Part shown: in pieces, positions 10,552-19,733 of the stretch
Position numbering within the stretch: position 1 is the first letter of the stretch
How the letters are laid out: every line of letters starts with the position of its first letter
Virus record (IMG/VR): IMGVR_UViG_3300030389_000988
Coordinates: 1-35,649 of that record
Reading direction: 5' to 3' (one strand)
DNA: 35,649 nucleotides
From: a virus
Translations under genes and position numbers: made by a program
Notes under the pieces: model-generated
Told to the model about the DNA's origin: nothing
Seen by the model: the letters and a program-made list of their open reading frames with translations, nothing else
Database searches by the model: none

Positions 10552-13500
10552 TGGATCCTGACGATATTTTAGAAGAGTCTTTAGAAGGTTTAAGATCAGC
10601 AAATGATGAATTTGTTTCGGAACAAGTTGATAATATTATTTCAAAAAAAATAAATGACATTATTGACACAGACGGTAGTGCAGTAAATTTAGTAACTTAT
10701 TTTGAAGATTTATTAGGATATAATTTAACTCAACAAGATGCAAAACAAGTTATAAAGTATGTAAATAATTTTGGTAAAAAAAATAAAGGTGATAGATTAT
10801 TAAATAATTCTAAAAGTTTTAGTCCAAGACCAAGAGGTAATTTTCCGCCAGTAATGTTTGATAATTCAAAATCTGATGACATTGGATATTTAGTTTGGAA
10901 AACTATACAAGAGTTTGTTCCTAATTTAAGACCTACACCGAATGCGCCTTCTTTTGTACAAAACTTAGTTGCGTCAGGAGAAGATATAAATTTTACTGCT
11001 ATCTCTGACGCTGATGTAGATATACCAGATACAGTAAAGACACCACTATCAGATGATGTAGCAGAAGTAAATAATGATTTTGTATATAACAAATTCAAAG
11101 ACAAAGTACAAACTGCAGACAATGTAATTTTAAAAGAAGCAGCAGATGGCACAATTGAGCTGCTTGTTATAAAACGTAAACGTGGTCCACATAGAGATTT
11201 GTTTGCATTACCAGGTGGCATATTAGATGTATCACTATCTAAAGAACAAATGATACAAGGTGTTGTAGATCCAGGCGCACCTAATTTTAGAGCAACTGAA
11301 GTACATGATTTCTTAATGCCATTTGATTCTAATGTAGTTTTGGACATTACAGATAAGTACAGAGCTAACGAAGTTTTTGGTGCAGAAGCACTTAGAGAAG
11401 CATTAGAAGAAGTAGATTTAAAAAGAAAATTTATAAAAAATAGTTTTTATTTACCAATTAAATATGATCGTTTTGATTGGGACGCAAGAGCAGCAGGTGG
11501 TGTAGATGTTGGTGGTATAGGAATAATAATAAAAGATGTTACTGAATCTAATCTTGTTGATGGACAACCAACTACATCTGTTGTAGAAGAATGGATACCA
11601 AAAGCAAAAGATGACGCAATTGCGTATGAATGGATAAAATTAGATGATGTTATATCAGGAGAAAAACAATTAGCATTTGGTCATGTAGAGTTTGTAAGAG
11701 ACGCATTATCAATATCAATGAAAAAAGATTTGTTAAATAAATCAAATAAAATATCAATGTTAAAAGGTAATTCTGTGTATACATATTATGATCTTGATTT
11801 ATTAGATGAACAAATATACAAAACATCACAACGTAATTCAAAAATAATTGCAAAAGCAAACGTTGTACGTAAACAGAATAATCAACCATTGATACCAACA
11901 GAAAATATAGATTCTATTGTTGATCGTAAAAATAAAGCGTTTATAGAAAGTATTAGAGGTTTAAGAAGCTATACAAGTAACAGTGCTAATCCAGTTAAAT
12001 TTACTGCACAAATGCAAATGGAACCTGATTTTATTTTTAGCGAATTGTTTGGCGATTTAACTGATCAAGCATTGTACTCTTTAAAATTAACTGATAGTGA
12101 TTTTGTAGGTTTTGAAGATTTAGTAGAAGTTCTTGATGACGAGAATAATTTATATAGAGAAACAGGTGAAGCATTAGCTGCTGATTCTATAGAACTATCA
12201 CCGTCAGGTAAAAGAAAAGTAAAGACAGAAATAAAAGACTTCTTATCTAAAAATTATAAAATGAAACTAAAAGCAAAAATTAATCAAGGTATGTTAATTG
12301 GTGATTACATTGCAGCTATGGCAAACAATGCAGATCAAATTATAAAAAGCAAAGATTTTAATTTAATTTTAGATAATTTATTAGACAGTGGATTAAAAAT
12401 AGAAATTGCACCTAACAGATTGCTAGAAGTTACACAAGACGATAGTGTAATATCTGTTTTAGATTGGGGTTCTGGAGATTTAGCAGAATATGTAAAGTTA
12501 GATGATCGTAACACTATTATTTCAGAAATGGGATTATCTGCAGCAGTAGATGACAATTTTGCTTACTTACAAAGTGCTTATGGTGACGACATTACTAAAG
12601 CTATGGAAAACATTAGAGCTAAAAATAATAGATTTTTTGCAAGAACATTCCCACCAGAAATATATATACCTTCATGGGATTATTACAAAAATAATGCTGT
12701 AGGTATGCCAGAAGCATTGTTAGAAACAAAAAAATTAAAATTGACAGGAGATAACAGATTGCAAGGCATGGCTTATCACGGATCACCTGGATTGAATAGT
12801 AAAGGCAGAGCTGTAAATCAAATTTTACAAAATCGTTTATTTTCAATACAAAACACACCATCAGTTGAACGTCAATATTTAAACAGTATGGAAGGTTTGC
12901 TAAATAAAATAATGTTTGAAAATAATATTAATTGGTTAGATCCTACAAAATACAGAGGTAATATGTTGAGGTTAAATTATATGTACACAACTTCTAATCC
13001 CTTTTTAGCAACATCTTATGCAATGGGAGGTTTTAATTCTGGTGAAATAGAACTTTTAAATTCAAATGCACATGACGCTTTTCATACAATTTTAAATCAT
13101 ACAGATGTTTTAAATCCAGATGATGTTGATACATTAAATTTAATTAAAGAAGATTTAAAAACATTAGGTTTATCAATACAAGAACAAAATGGCGGTTTAC
13201 GAATTGTTGACGTTGACACAGGTATGAGACCACAATTGGCAGATCCAGGTGTTATGCAAATAAAATTTGATGTACCTGGTAATGCTATTTTACATACAGA
13301 CATGCCACTAACAAGACAGATTAAAAATCCAAACGTATCTAAATTATTAAAAAATATTATTAATAATTTACAAGTAGACAACATGTTAACTGAAGAGGTT
13401 ATCGATGATTTAATTTTTAATTTAATTGATACTATGAATGATAAGCAAAATGTTTATTTAGATATGGACGATACAATGCAAAGTAGCATAGCGGAACAGC

Positions 13501-15497
13501 TTGTAGCAGGTGTTAATGATCCACAAGGTAAAGGTGCAGCAACCAGACAAACTGTAAGAAATTATTACGCATTGTCTTTACAAAACAGAAATAAGATTAT
13601 ACAAAATAAAATACAAACTCTTTTAAAAGAAGGTTCAGGAACATTAAGCACTTTAAATGATTTTATAGTTGATAATTTATACGCAGACGAAGCAATATCA
13701 AAAAAAGGTTCTGATGACGCTTTTAAATATGTACAACGCTTTGGAGATAATTTAGTTAAACCAACTTATTTTGTTAACCAAAAAAATACAGCAGGACATG
13801 TGTTATTTACTAAAAATTTAAATGATACATTTGCAGATGTAAAAAGAATTAATTTTGATGTTGCTTTTAATTTTGCGAATAATTTACCTATAGAATCTTT
13901 AGGTGGAAGCTATAGTGCTACACGTGACTTGTTATATTTACAAAGATTTATGGAAGTAGTACGACCAGACACAGAAGTGTTTATGGATTTTATAGAGTAT
14001 CATAAAAATCATGTTGGTTATAAACAAATAATAAAAAATATGGTACAAAATAAAATTGAACCAACCGAAGATTTATTATTTGACATGGCTAATTCAGCAA
14101 GAGGATATACAAGCACTAATGACGTGAGAGTTAAAAGTAAATATAACATAGATTTGTTAACTGATGTCAAAGAAGCAACTAAAAATTTACAAAATGAAGT
14201 TGATGATATTGTTTTTGCAAATACAAAAACTGTTGACGGTGACAGAACACTTGTTAATTATTTAAATAGAATAAATGGATTACCACAAAAATATGTACAA
14301 GCTGTGCCTAGTCCTATAGCATTTGCGGACATTTTGTTATTAAAATCTTTATCACAAAGTGGTATAGAAATTGTTGTAGGCACAGGTGGTGGTCGTACTA
14401 ACAATAATAATTATCATGATGTTTTTGGTATTGTAGATCCTGGCGATAAATTTGGAACTGGTGTACCAAGACAAGCTACATACGTAGTAAAAGGTATAGA
14501 AATGGATAAAGATAAGTTGTCATTTGTAAATGACGTTGTATCTGGTAACAAAAGTTTTTCAGATTTATCTGATCAAGAAATTAAAGCTATAGCAGAAATA
14601 ATACCAATAGAAACAATTACAGAAAATGAAGTATTATCACAAACAACAAAAGAACGTTACGCTAAAATTTATAATGAATTAGACATATACGATACAAGAT
14701 TTATAACTGCAGGACAAATAGATCCATCACCATTAGACGGTGTGTTCTTACAGCAAAATTCAGATTTAAAAGAGTTATTTGCTAGACAATCTATCTTTGG
14801 CGATGTAGATGATTTAACAATGCAAAAGCACATAAACGATGTAGTAAGAACATTAAACCGACAAGTAGATCCAAAAGACTTTTCAAGAGTAGTTTATTCT
14901 TCAGGATTAGCAAGTACATTAGCAAATGGCTTAGATATGTTTGACGCTGCAGTTATATATCCTGTAGCAATGGATATTTTGCTTTCAAGAACTTCAGGTA
15001 TAGGACAGGAAACAGAAACAATAGGTGGTGCAGTTGGACATGTAGTAGGAGATATTTATGATCCGTCAGAGAGAGATACAATGTTTGAACAAGCATACGG
15101 ATCACCTGAAGATCCTGACTCTATAGCAGGTACTTTTAGTAGAGCTATGAGTGGAATTGCAAGAAGATTTGGTAGTCTAGCTAATCCTGGTGGTATGTTT
15201 GATGATATGATTTCTGATATAAAGGAAGGTGCTATTAACGCATTACAATTTGTAACTGATGGAGCAGGTATGAACGATTGGATATACAATGTTAAACGTG
15301 ACATGTATGTAACACAAAAATTAAAACAAGATGGTTATGGTGATGGTAAAAGAGTACCATCAAGTCGTGTAAAAGAATTAGAAAACGAATATGAAACTGC
15401 AATACCAAATGATACTGATAGGTATGGTTATACACTTGACAGGGACGAGGTTCCTTTTTCTGAATATATTAGAAGTTATAGAGGATTTGATAAATGA
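10551..15497 (+). CDS. Giant polyvalent protein with Nudix hydrolase and ADP-ribosyltransferase-like domains (1648 aa)
   Basis: A multidomain protein probably carried in the virion. Residues about 188-388 form a Nudix hydrolase: FALPGG ends at 223, then after an insertion come E274 and REALEE at 282-287, the catalytic E-x7-REuxEE pattern. The tail of the domain (WIKLDDV, then LAFGHVEFVRDAL) resembles ADP-ribose pyrophosphatases. Residues about 741-930 begin with AYHGSP and continue with YMYTTSNPFLATSYA, the arrangement seen in PARP/ART-type ADP-ribosyltransferase segments of phage polyvalent proteins; the third catalytic residue is not clear. The remaining roughly 700 C-terminal residues are unassigned. 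The GTG start overlaps the previous stop, with GGAGG only three bases upstream, so a slightly later start is possible. Nudix is a confident call; ART is moderate. Confidence 0.82.
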   Translation: MDPDDILEESLEGLRSANDEFVSEQVDNIISKKINDIIDTDGSAVNLVTYFEDLLGYNLTQQDAKQVIKYVNNFGKKNKGDRLLNNSKSFSPRPRGNFPPVMFDNSKSDDIGYLVWKTIQEFVPNLRPTPNAPSFVQNLVASGEDINFTAISDADVDIPDTVKTPLSDDVAEVNNDFVYNKFKDKVQTADNVILKEAADGTIELLVIKRKRGPHRDLFALPGGILDVSLSKEQMIQGVVDPGAPNFRATEVHDFLMPFDSNVVLDITDKYRANEVFGAEALREALEEVDLKRKFIKNSFYLPIKYDRFDWDARAAGGVDVGGIGIIIKDVTESNLVDGQPTTSVVEEWIPKAKDDAIAYEWIKLDDVISGEKQLAFGHVEFVRDALSISMKKDLLNKSNKISMLKGNSVYTYYDLDLLDEQIYKTSQRNSKIIAKANVVRKQNNQPLIPTENIDSIVDRKNKAFIESIRGLRSYTSNSANPVKFTAQMQMEPDFIFSELFGDLTDQALYSLKLTDSDFVGFEDLVEVLDDENNLYRETGEALAADSIELSPSGKRKVKTEIKDFLSKNYKMKLKAKINQGMLIGDYIAAMANNADQIIKSKDFNLILDNLLDSGLKIEIAPNRLLEVTQDDSVISVLDWGSGDLAEYVKLDDRNTIISEMGLSAAVDDNFAYLQSAYGDDITKAMENIRAKNNRFFARTFPPEIYIPSWDYYKNNAVGMPEALLETKKLKLTGDNRLQGMAYHGSPGLNSKGRAVNQILQNRLFSIQNTPSVERQYLNSMEGLLNKIMFENNINWLDPTKYRGNMLRLNYMYTTSNPFLATSYAMGGFNSGEIELLNSNAHDAFHTILNHTDVLNPDDVDTLNLIKEDLKTLGLSIQEQNGGLRIVDVDTGMRPQLADPGVMQIKFDVPGNAILHTDMPLTRQIKNPNVSKLLKNIINNLQVDNMLTEEVIDDLIFNLIDTMNDKQNVYLDMDDTMQSSIAEQLVAGVNDPQGKGAATRQTVRNYYALSLQNRNKIIQNKIQTLLKEGSGTLSTLNDFIVDNLYADEAISKKGSDDAFKYVQRFGDNLVKPTYFVNQKNTAGHVLFTKNLNDTFADVKRINFDVAFNFANNLPIESLGGSYSATRDLLYLQRFMEVVRPDTEVFMDFIEYHKNHVGYKQIIKNMVQNKIEPTEDLLFDMANSARGYTSTNDVRVKSKYNIDLLTDVKEATKNLQNEVDDIVFANTKTVDGDRTLVNYLNRINGLPQKYVQAVPSPIAFADILLLKSLSQSGIEIVVGTGGGRTNNNNYHDVFGIVDPGDKFGTGVPRQATYVVKGIEMDKDKLSFVNDVVSGNKSFSDLSDQEIKAIAEIIPIETITENEVLSQTTKERYAKIYNELDIYDTRFITAGQIDPSPLDGVFLQQNSDLKELFARQSIFGDVDDLTMQKHINDVVRTLNRQVDPKDFSRVVYSSGLASTLANGLDMFDAAVIYPVAMDILLSRTSGIGQETETIGGAVGHVVGDIYDPSERDTMFEQAYGSPEDPDSIAGTFSRAMSGIARRFGSLANPGGMFDDMISDIKEGAINALQFVTDGAGMNDWIYNVKRDMYVTQKLKQDGYGDGKRVPSSRVKELENEYETAIPNDTDRYGYTLDRDEVPFSEYIRSYRGFDK

Positions 15498-16381
15498 AGT
15501 TTGACGCGCGTAGTTTTCCAGTTATAGAAGGTGGTGGTGATACTTATCCAGAAATAAAGTATATGGATAATGGTATTGGTGTAGTAGATCCAAATAGAAT
15601 TATGGAAGCAATGATTAACTTTAGAAAATCAGGTGCAAGAGATTTAAATAATAGATCTAAAGTAGCATTTTATGACGGATCTACAGACATGATGGAAGAT
15701 TTACTTACAATATTTGGTGTTGAGAGTGCAAGTAATCGCACTAAAGATGGTGAGATTTTAAATATAAATAATGTTCCTTACAATGCACATGCAGAATTTA
15801 ACGAACCAGGACGTGGTGAGAGTTATGGTCTTATGCAAATCGATGTAAGTGGTGACAATAAAACATACGTTATGATGGCTATGAATCCTAAGTATAGAGA
15901 TATGTTAGCTAAAGAAAAAACAGTAAAAGCACGTAATGCATTAGGTGCTAAATTGTTTGAAGAAAACAGAGAAGAAGCAGTAGCATTTTTAAAAGACATA
16001 AACAACATAGATAAACACATGTTAATTGCTTCTACAATATTTAACGACAATGGTCTTAATGGTTGGAAGGCATATAGTAATTACAACAGTGCAAACGTTG
16101 ATCCTGGTTTTAAAGAGTTATATGACATGGTTGCTGAAGCAAATGAGAAGAGAGTATTTACAACATGGCAAGATGAAGTGATGATGGAGAATAAAAGAAA
16201 CCAAGAAGATATGTTGCAATTATTATTAATGAGGGACCAAATGCCTGTTAGTATTAAAGATAGAGCGCTGTATCTAATAAATACTTACAATAATTTGAAA
16301 AGAGAAGCACCAGATATGACGGAATATGCTGACAAAAAAATAGAAGAACTAAAACCATTTGCAGGTATATATGGCAGCTAA
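15494..16381 (+). CDS. Virion-associated lytic transglycosylase-like protein
   Basis: A likely peptidoglycan-cleaving enzyme that opens a path through the cell wall during DNA entry. The lysozyme-like SLT fold is suggested by GVESASNR with E77 as the candidate catalytic Glu, by SYGLMQID at residues 110-117, the classic Gly-Leu-Met-Gln-Ile motif, and by a later GLNGWKAYSNYNS element (roughly 185-200) where the family has its Gly-x-x-x-W region. The length of 295 residues allows extra helical segments on the C-terminal side. The ATG overlaps the stop of the giant Nudix/ART gene (ATGA). Being embedded in the ejection cassette rather than the lysis region argues for entry, not host lysis. Substrate and activity are inferred. 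Confidence 0.78.
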   Translation: MKFDARSFPVIEGGGDTYPEIKYMDNGIGVVDPNRIMEAMINFRKSGARDLNNRSKVAFYDGSTDMMEDLLTIFGVESASNRTKDGEILNINNVPYNAHAEFNEPGRGESYGLMQIDVSGDNKTYVMMAMNPKYRDMLAKEKTVKARNALGAKLFEENREEAVAFLKDINNIDKHMLIASTIFNDNGLNGWKAYSNYNSANVDPGFKELYDMVAEANEKRVFTTWQDEVMMENKRNQEDMLQLLLMRDQMPVSIKDRALYLINTYNNLKREAPDMTEYADKKIEELKPFAGIYGS

Positions 16382-17621
16382 TCTTATACCAGAACTACCA
16401 AGTGATACACAAGTATGGGAAGAAATAAATGAAGCAGGTCAAAGTATTTATTATCTTGTATACCAATTACCACAAGAAGCAGCGCAGTTATCACCTGGTT
16501 TAGAAAAATTTACATTTAGATATAGAGTAAATGACTTACAACAAATAACACAAGCAGCACAAGCAACAGTAGTTCCTGATGTTATTGTACGTAAAGATGG
16601 TGAAGTATACAATGTAGAAGGTAACACAAGTATAGATGTTGATGATTATATAAATAGTTTTTATTTTGGAACACATGAACAACTATCTGCAATAAGAGGA
16701 CAGGTAGAAGCAGGTGCAACAGGATATGAATACTTTATAGAATCATTAGAGACAGAAGCAAAGTATAAACCTTATATATTTAGTAAAGACGCACGTGGTA
16801 GATATGATTATCTAGCTGTTGTATTAGAAGCAGCTAAAGAAGGTAGGACTGCAAGAGAAGCAGAGCTTGCACAAACAACCTGGTGGAAGACACATACTTC
16901 TACAGAACGCCAGGAGATGTTATTTGCACATCAAGATCCTGCAACATTTAGTAAAAGAGGTATACAAACTAGAGAAGATATTATAAGTAAAATGATGGCA
17001 GCAGGACTTACTACATTGGATCCTGCAATTATAGACGCAATAACACAGAAGAAACAATACGGTACATTTACTGATACTGATATACAAAAGACAATACAGA
17101 AGTTAGCAAATCCATTAATAAGATATACTTTAGATCCAGAGATTAAAGCTGCAGCAGAAGGCAAAACATTAGAAACAATAGAGATGACACGTGGTATAGA
17201 AGACACAATTAATGCTATATTAGGACCTGGAGTTGCAGATAATTATAATTTAGATCAGTTACTTGCAGAGTATCAAAGCAATCCTACAGCATTTCAACAA
17301 GAATTTTTACCTAAGTTACAAGATCAGTTCCAAACAAAATACGAACAATACAAAGGAACTAATGTTAGAGCTTACGAAGACATAGCACCAGACCTAAGAG
17401 CGGAGTGGCAATCTGTTACTGGTAGTATGCCAAATGAAACAACATCACAATGGAAAACATTTATAGCTACTAACGATGTAGCAGAACGAAAAGATATAGC
17501 ATTTGCGGCAGCAGCAGAATTAGGATCGCAAGTGTATAGGGATCAGGTTAAATCAGACATGGAGAGAGTATTTGGAAGAGCAGGTGCTAGGTCAACTGGC
17601 GGAGGTAGGTTTGGATTATGA
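16371..17621 (+). CDS. Structural-region protein of unknown function
   Basis: A protein of about 416 residues without a recognisable domain. It begins MAANLIPELPSDTQVWEEI, has a beta-rich first quarter and a helical remainder rich in Gln, Ala, Glu and Thr, and ends with a Gly/Arg-rich tail (RSTGGGRFGL). The in-frame TTG at 16359 is possible, but the ATG at 16371 is the more usual start, with AGGT just upstream. The start overlaps the end of the transglycosylase-like gene; the stop overlaps the next ATG as ATGA. The position suggests another internal or ejected virion protein. Confidence 0.72.
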   Translation: MAANLIPELPSDTQVWEEINEAGQSIYYLVYQLPQEAAQLSPGLEKFTFRYRVNDLQQITQAAQATVVPDVIVRKDGEVYNVEGNTSIDVDDYINSFYFGTHEQLSAIRGQVEAGATGYEYFIESLETEAKYKPYIFSKDARGRYDYLAVVLEAAKEGRTAREAELAQTTWWKTHTSTERQEMLFAHQDPATFSKRGIQTREDIISKMMAAGLTTLDPAIIDAITQKKQYGTFTDTDIQKTIQKLANPLIRYTLDPEIKAAAEGKTLETIEMTRGIEDTINAILGPGVADNYNLDQLLAEYQSNPTAFQQEFLPKLQDQFQTKYEQYKGTNVRAYEDIAPDLRAEWQSVTGSMPNETTSQWKTFIATNDVAERKDIAFAAAAELGSQVYRDQVKSDMERVFGRAGARSTGGGRFGL

Positions 17622-18904
17622 GCATACTTGCTAGATTCTTAGAGATAGAGAGAAGACTAGGTGGTGGTTTTGATGTGCCAGAACCTGCACCACAAGTAAT
17701 TAGTGCAGACGTAGATCCTGCAGAACTTTTAGCTTCTGTTCAAAATAATCCTGGTGTTGTTGCAAGAAGAGAACAAGAAGCAAGATTAGCTGCATTAAAT
17801 GTACCACCACCAGATGATGGTACACCACCACCAGGTGATCCTATAATTCCACCTGTAATAGACGAACCGACAGGTGGCGGCAACACAACATCTGATGAAT
17901 CTTTTATAGAAAATGGAAGAATACTTATATATAGAGTCACAAGAGATTCTAGTGGCAACATAATTAGTAGAGAGTTTTTAAGAGATTTAGGACCAGAAGA
18001 TACAGGTGCAGGAGATCCACCACCAGTCACAACAGTGCCTGGTGATCCAGTACAACAATTTAACGCAAGAGAGTTTGCACAAACTAATTATGGATTTTTA
18101 GGAGAAGAATTAATAGAAGTATTTTTGTCAGAATACAATAGTAATGGCGGTGATGTTGATGAATCATTACGTGCTATGAGAGGTACACAAATATATAAAG
18201 ATAAATTTCCTGGAATATTTAGAGAAGATGGTACAACATTAAGGTTTTCTACAGAGACACCAGAGCTTGATTATATAAAAATGAAGGAAGATTATTTTAA
18301 CGCATTAGAAGATTACAATCTAAATCCTACATATTTTGAAGATAAAGTTACACAATTATTTGAGAATGATGTAGATCCAAGAACATTTACAAATAGGTTA
18401 GAGACAGCATACGGATCTTTGTTTAATCAGTTTGACGCAGTTAAATCATACTATGTAGAAAATTATCCTGGTACTTTTCCTTCTACTGATGACATATCAG
18501 ACGAAGCTATATTTGCTAGCTTTATATCAGAAGATATATCAGCAGATATTATTGCACAAAGAATATCAGTATCACAAATAGGTGGTGCATTTAAAGAAGA
18601 AGACTTTGCAGTTTCTGCAGCACAAGCACAAAGATTAGTAAGTGCAGGTTTATCTGGTACTGGTGCGCAACAAATAGCACAAAGAGCAGAAGCTAGATTA
18701 CCTAGATTACAAAGGTTAGCAAGAAGATTTACAGGTAGAGATGATATATTTGGTCTGTCAGAATTTATAGAATCAGAAGTTTTTGGTGAAGGAGTTGCTG
18801 CACAAGTACGTGAGAGACTTGAAGCAGAACAACAGACAGCATTCTCACGTGAGAGTGGTGCTGTACAAACAGATGTTGGTGTAACAGGATTGGTAGAACA
18901 ATGA
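17618..18904 (+). CDS. Structural-region protein with proline-rich linker
   Basis: A 428-residue protein I do not recognise. Residues 1-60 are helical, followed by a Pro/Gly/Asp-rich linker (PPPDDGTPPPGDPIIPP), a short beta region (NGRILIYRVTRDSSGNIIS), a second Pro-rich linker, and a helical C-terminal half ending in Ala/Arg/Glu/Gln-rich sequence. Two rigid linkers separating ordered parts are common in phage structural proteins spanning compartments. The start codon overlaps the previous stop as ATGA, and the stop in turn overlaps the next small gene. It is the last large gene of the block before the capsid module. Confidence 0.72.
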   Translation: MSILARFLEIERRLGGGFDVPEPAPQVISADVDPAELLASVQNNPGVVARREQEARLAALNVPPPDDGTPPPGDPIIPPVIDEPTGGGNTTSDESFIENGRILIYRVTRDSSGNIISREFLRDLGPEDTGAGDPPPVTTVPGDPVQQFNAREFAQTNYGFLGEELIEVFLSEYNSNGGDVDESLRAMRGTQIYKDKFPGIFREDGTTLRFSTETPELDYIKMKEDYFNALEDYNLNPTYFEDKVTQLFENDVDPRTFTNRLETAYGSLFNQFDAVKSYYVENYPGTFPSTDDISDEAIFASFISEDISADIIAQRISVSQIGGAFKEEDFAVSAAQAQRLVSAGLSGTGAQQIAQRAEARLPRLQRLARRFTGRDDIFGLSEFIESEVFGEGVAAQVRERLEAEQQTAFSRESGAVQTDVGVTGLVEQ

Positions 18905-19074
18905 TAAAATGGGTAAGAGCTAGAAACAAACAAGGTCAATTTATTAAAGATAAAGCATGGACCTTTTGGAATGACGCCTATAAAATAAAATTAACACAAT
19001 CAGGAAAAAATGCGTTAGCAGTAATTTTATGTGTTATAATAATATTACTGGCGTGGTCAGTTTCCGCCAGGTAA
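18901..19074 (+). CDS. Small single-pass membrane protein (57 aa)
   Basis: A short ORF encoding MIKWVRARNKQGQFIKDKAW and onward to a hydrophobic helix at about residues 39-53 (LAVILCVIIILLAWSV) and a short Arg-ended tail. The ATG overlaps the stop of the preceding gene as ATGA, the same junction used throughout the operon, which supports it being real. The basic N-terminal half and one C-terminal membrane helix suggest a tail-anchored protein. It closes the ejection cassette and could help the entry complex engage a membrane, but that is inference. An extended -10-like site overlaps its 3' part. Confidence 0.6.
   Translation: MIKWVRARNKQGQFIKDKAWTFWNDAYKIKLTQSGKNALAVILCVIIILLAWSVSAR
19032..19040 (+). 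promoter_or_regulatory. Extended -10 promoter candidate before capsid module
   Basis: The bases TGT followed by TATAAT form a perfect extended -10 element inside the 3' end of the small membrane protein gene. No good -35 hexamer is visible at 16-18 bases. A transcript starting near 19047 would carry a leader of about 200 bases before the scaffold-like gene. A second plain TATAAT at 19171-19176, without TG, is an alternative. Confidence 0.4.
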
Positions 19075-19254
19075 ATAATAGAACGACATTCTGGATTAGG
19101 GTTCCTACGTCCTATCCAAGTAATAAATTCGTAGAGGTGTTGTAAGCGTAGTTGCAGCGCCAATTCAGCATATAATCAAATACTGTAACCACTCCCAATA
19201 TGTACCACACCTTATTGGAGAACAGTGTAAACGTGTGAGAAATGGAGAATATCA
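19075..19254 (+). promoter_or_regulatory. Structured leader upstream of scaffold and capsid genes
   Basis: A 180-base gap unlike the overlapping junctions elsewhere. It holds a TATAAT at 19171-19176, a bulged hairpin around 19096-19120 (GGATTAGG / CCTATCC), and a stronger stem-loop in which ACTGT 19182-19186 pairs with ACAGT 19222-19226 and CTCCCAATA 19192-19200 pairs with TATTGGAG 19213-19220 with one bulged C. The scaffold-like gene follows with GGAG at 19244-19247. The structure may tune translation or stabilise the mRNA of a highly expressed module; pairing was done by eye. Confidence 0.4.
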
Positions 19255-19701
19255 ATGACAGACGAAACAATGGACAGCATGGATACCAACGATGGTATAA
19301 AAGGTTTAAGAGAAAAACTTAAATCTGTAGAACAAGAGAATAAAGAACTAAAGAATGTTGTAAAGACTTCTTTGTTTAAAGATGTTGGATTAGATCCTAA
19401 CTCTGGTACAGGTAAGATGGCATTCGATCTATATGATGGAAAACCAGATACTTCAGAACTAGGAACATGGCTTAAAGAAACTTATAACATAGATACTGAA
19501 GTACAGCAGAACAACGAAGTAGCTGCTGCGAAGATCGCAGAGAGTGACAATAAGCTAGAGACAATACAACAAAATTCTAGTGCTACACAACCTGAAGATT
19601 GGACACAGAAAATGCAAGAAATTATATCTAGCGATACAACTTCTGTTAAAGATAGTCTAAGAGCAAAATTAGCTTTACAAGAAGAACTTAAAAATAGATA
19701 A
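19255..19701 (+). CDS. Putative capsid scaffolding protein
   Basis: A 148-residue, acidic, highly helical and polar protein directly upstream of the major capsid gene. Residues about 14-40 form a heptad-like coiled coil (LREKLKSVEQENKELKNVV), the centre is Asp/Asn-rich, and the C-terminus is again helical and basic (KDSLRAKLALQEELKNR). A small charged helical protein just before the capsid gene, with a basic C-terminal helix, matches scaffolding proteins that direct head assembly and then leave. GGAG lies eight bases before the ATG. The call comes from position and composition; there is no conserved catalytic motif. Confidence 0.68.
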   Translation: MTDETMDSMDTNDGIKGLREKLKSVEQENKELKNVVKTSLFKDVGLDPNSGTGKMAFDLYDGKPDTSELGTWLKETYNIDTEVQQNNEVAAAKIAESDNKLETIQQNSSATQPEDWTQKMQEIISSDTTSVKDSLRAKLALQEELKNR

Positions 19702-19733
19702 TATCTCGTAAGAGAGAAGGGAAATAGTAGAAT

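Noticed and set aside
10730-11347. Minus-strand ORF of 205 codons opposite the Nudix region
   Set aside because: It lies entirely antisense to a well-supported coding frame with catalytic motifs, has no ribosome binding site, and its Ser/Leu-rich composition is what the reverse of this codon usage gives.
13455-13487. YLDMDDT in the giant Nudix/ART protein as a HAD phosphatase motif
   Set aside because: DxDxT matches by pattern, but the following Thr/Ser, Lys and acidic motifs could not be placed convincingly, so it is not called as a domain.
18463-18939. Minus-strand ORF of 158 codons with many cysteines
   Set aside because: Shadow of GCA-rich codons of the structural gene (TGC in reverse); no independent support.
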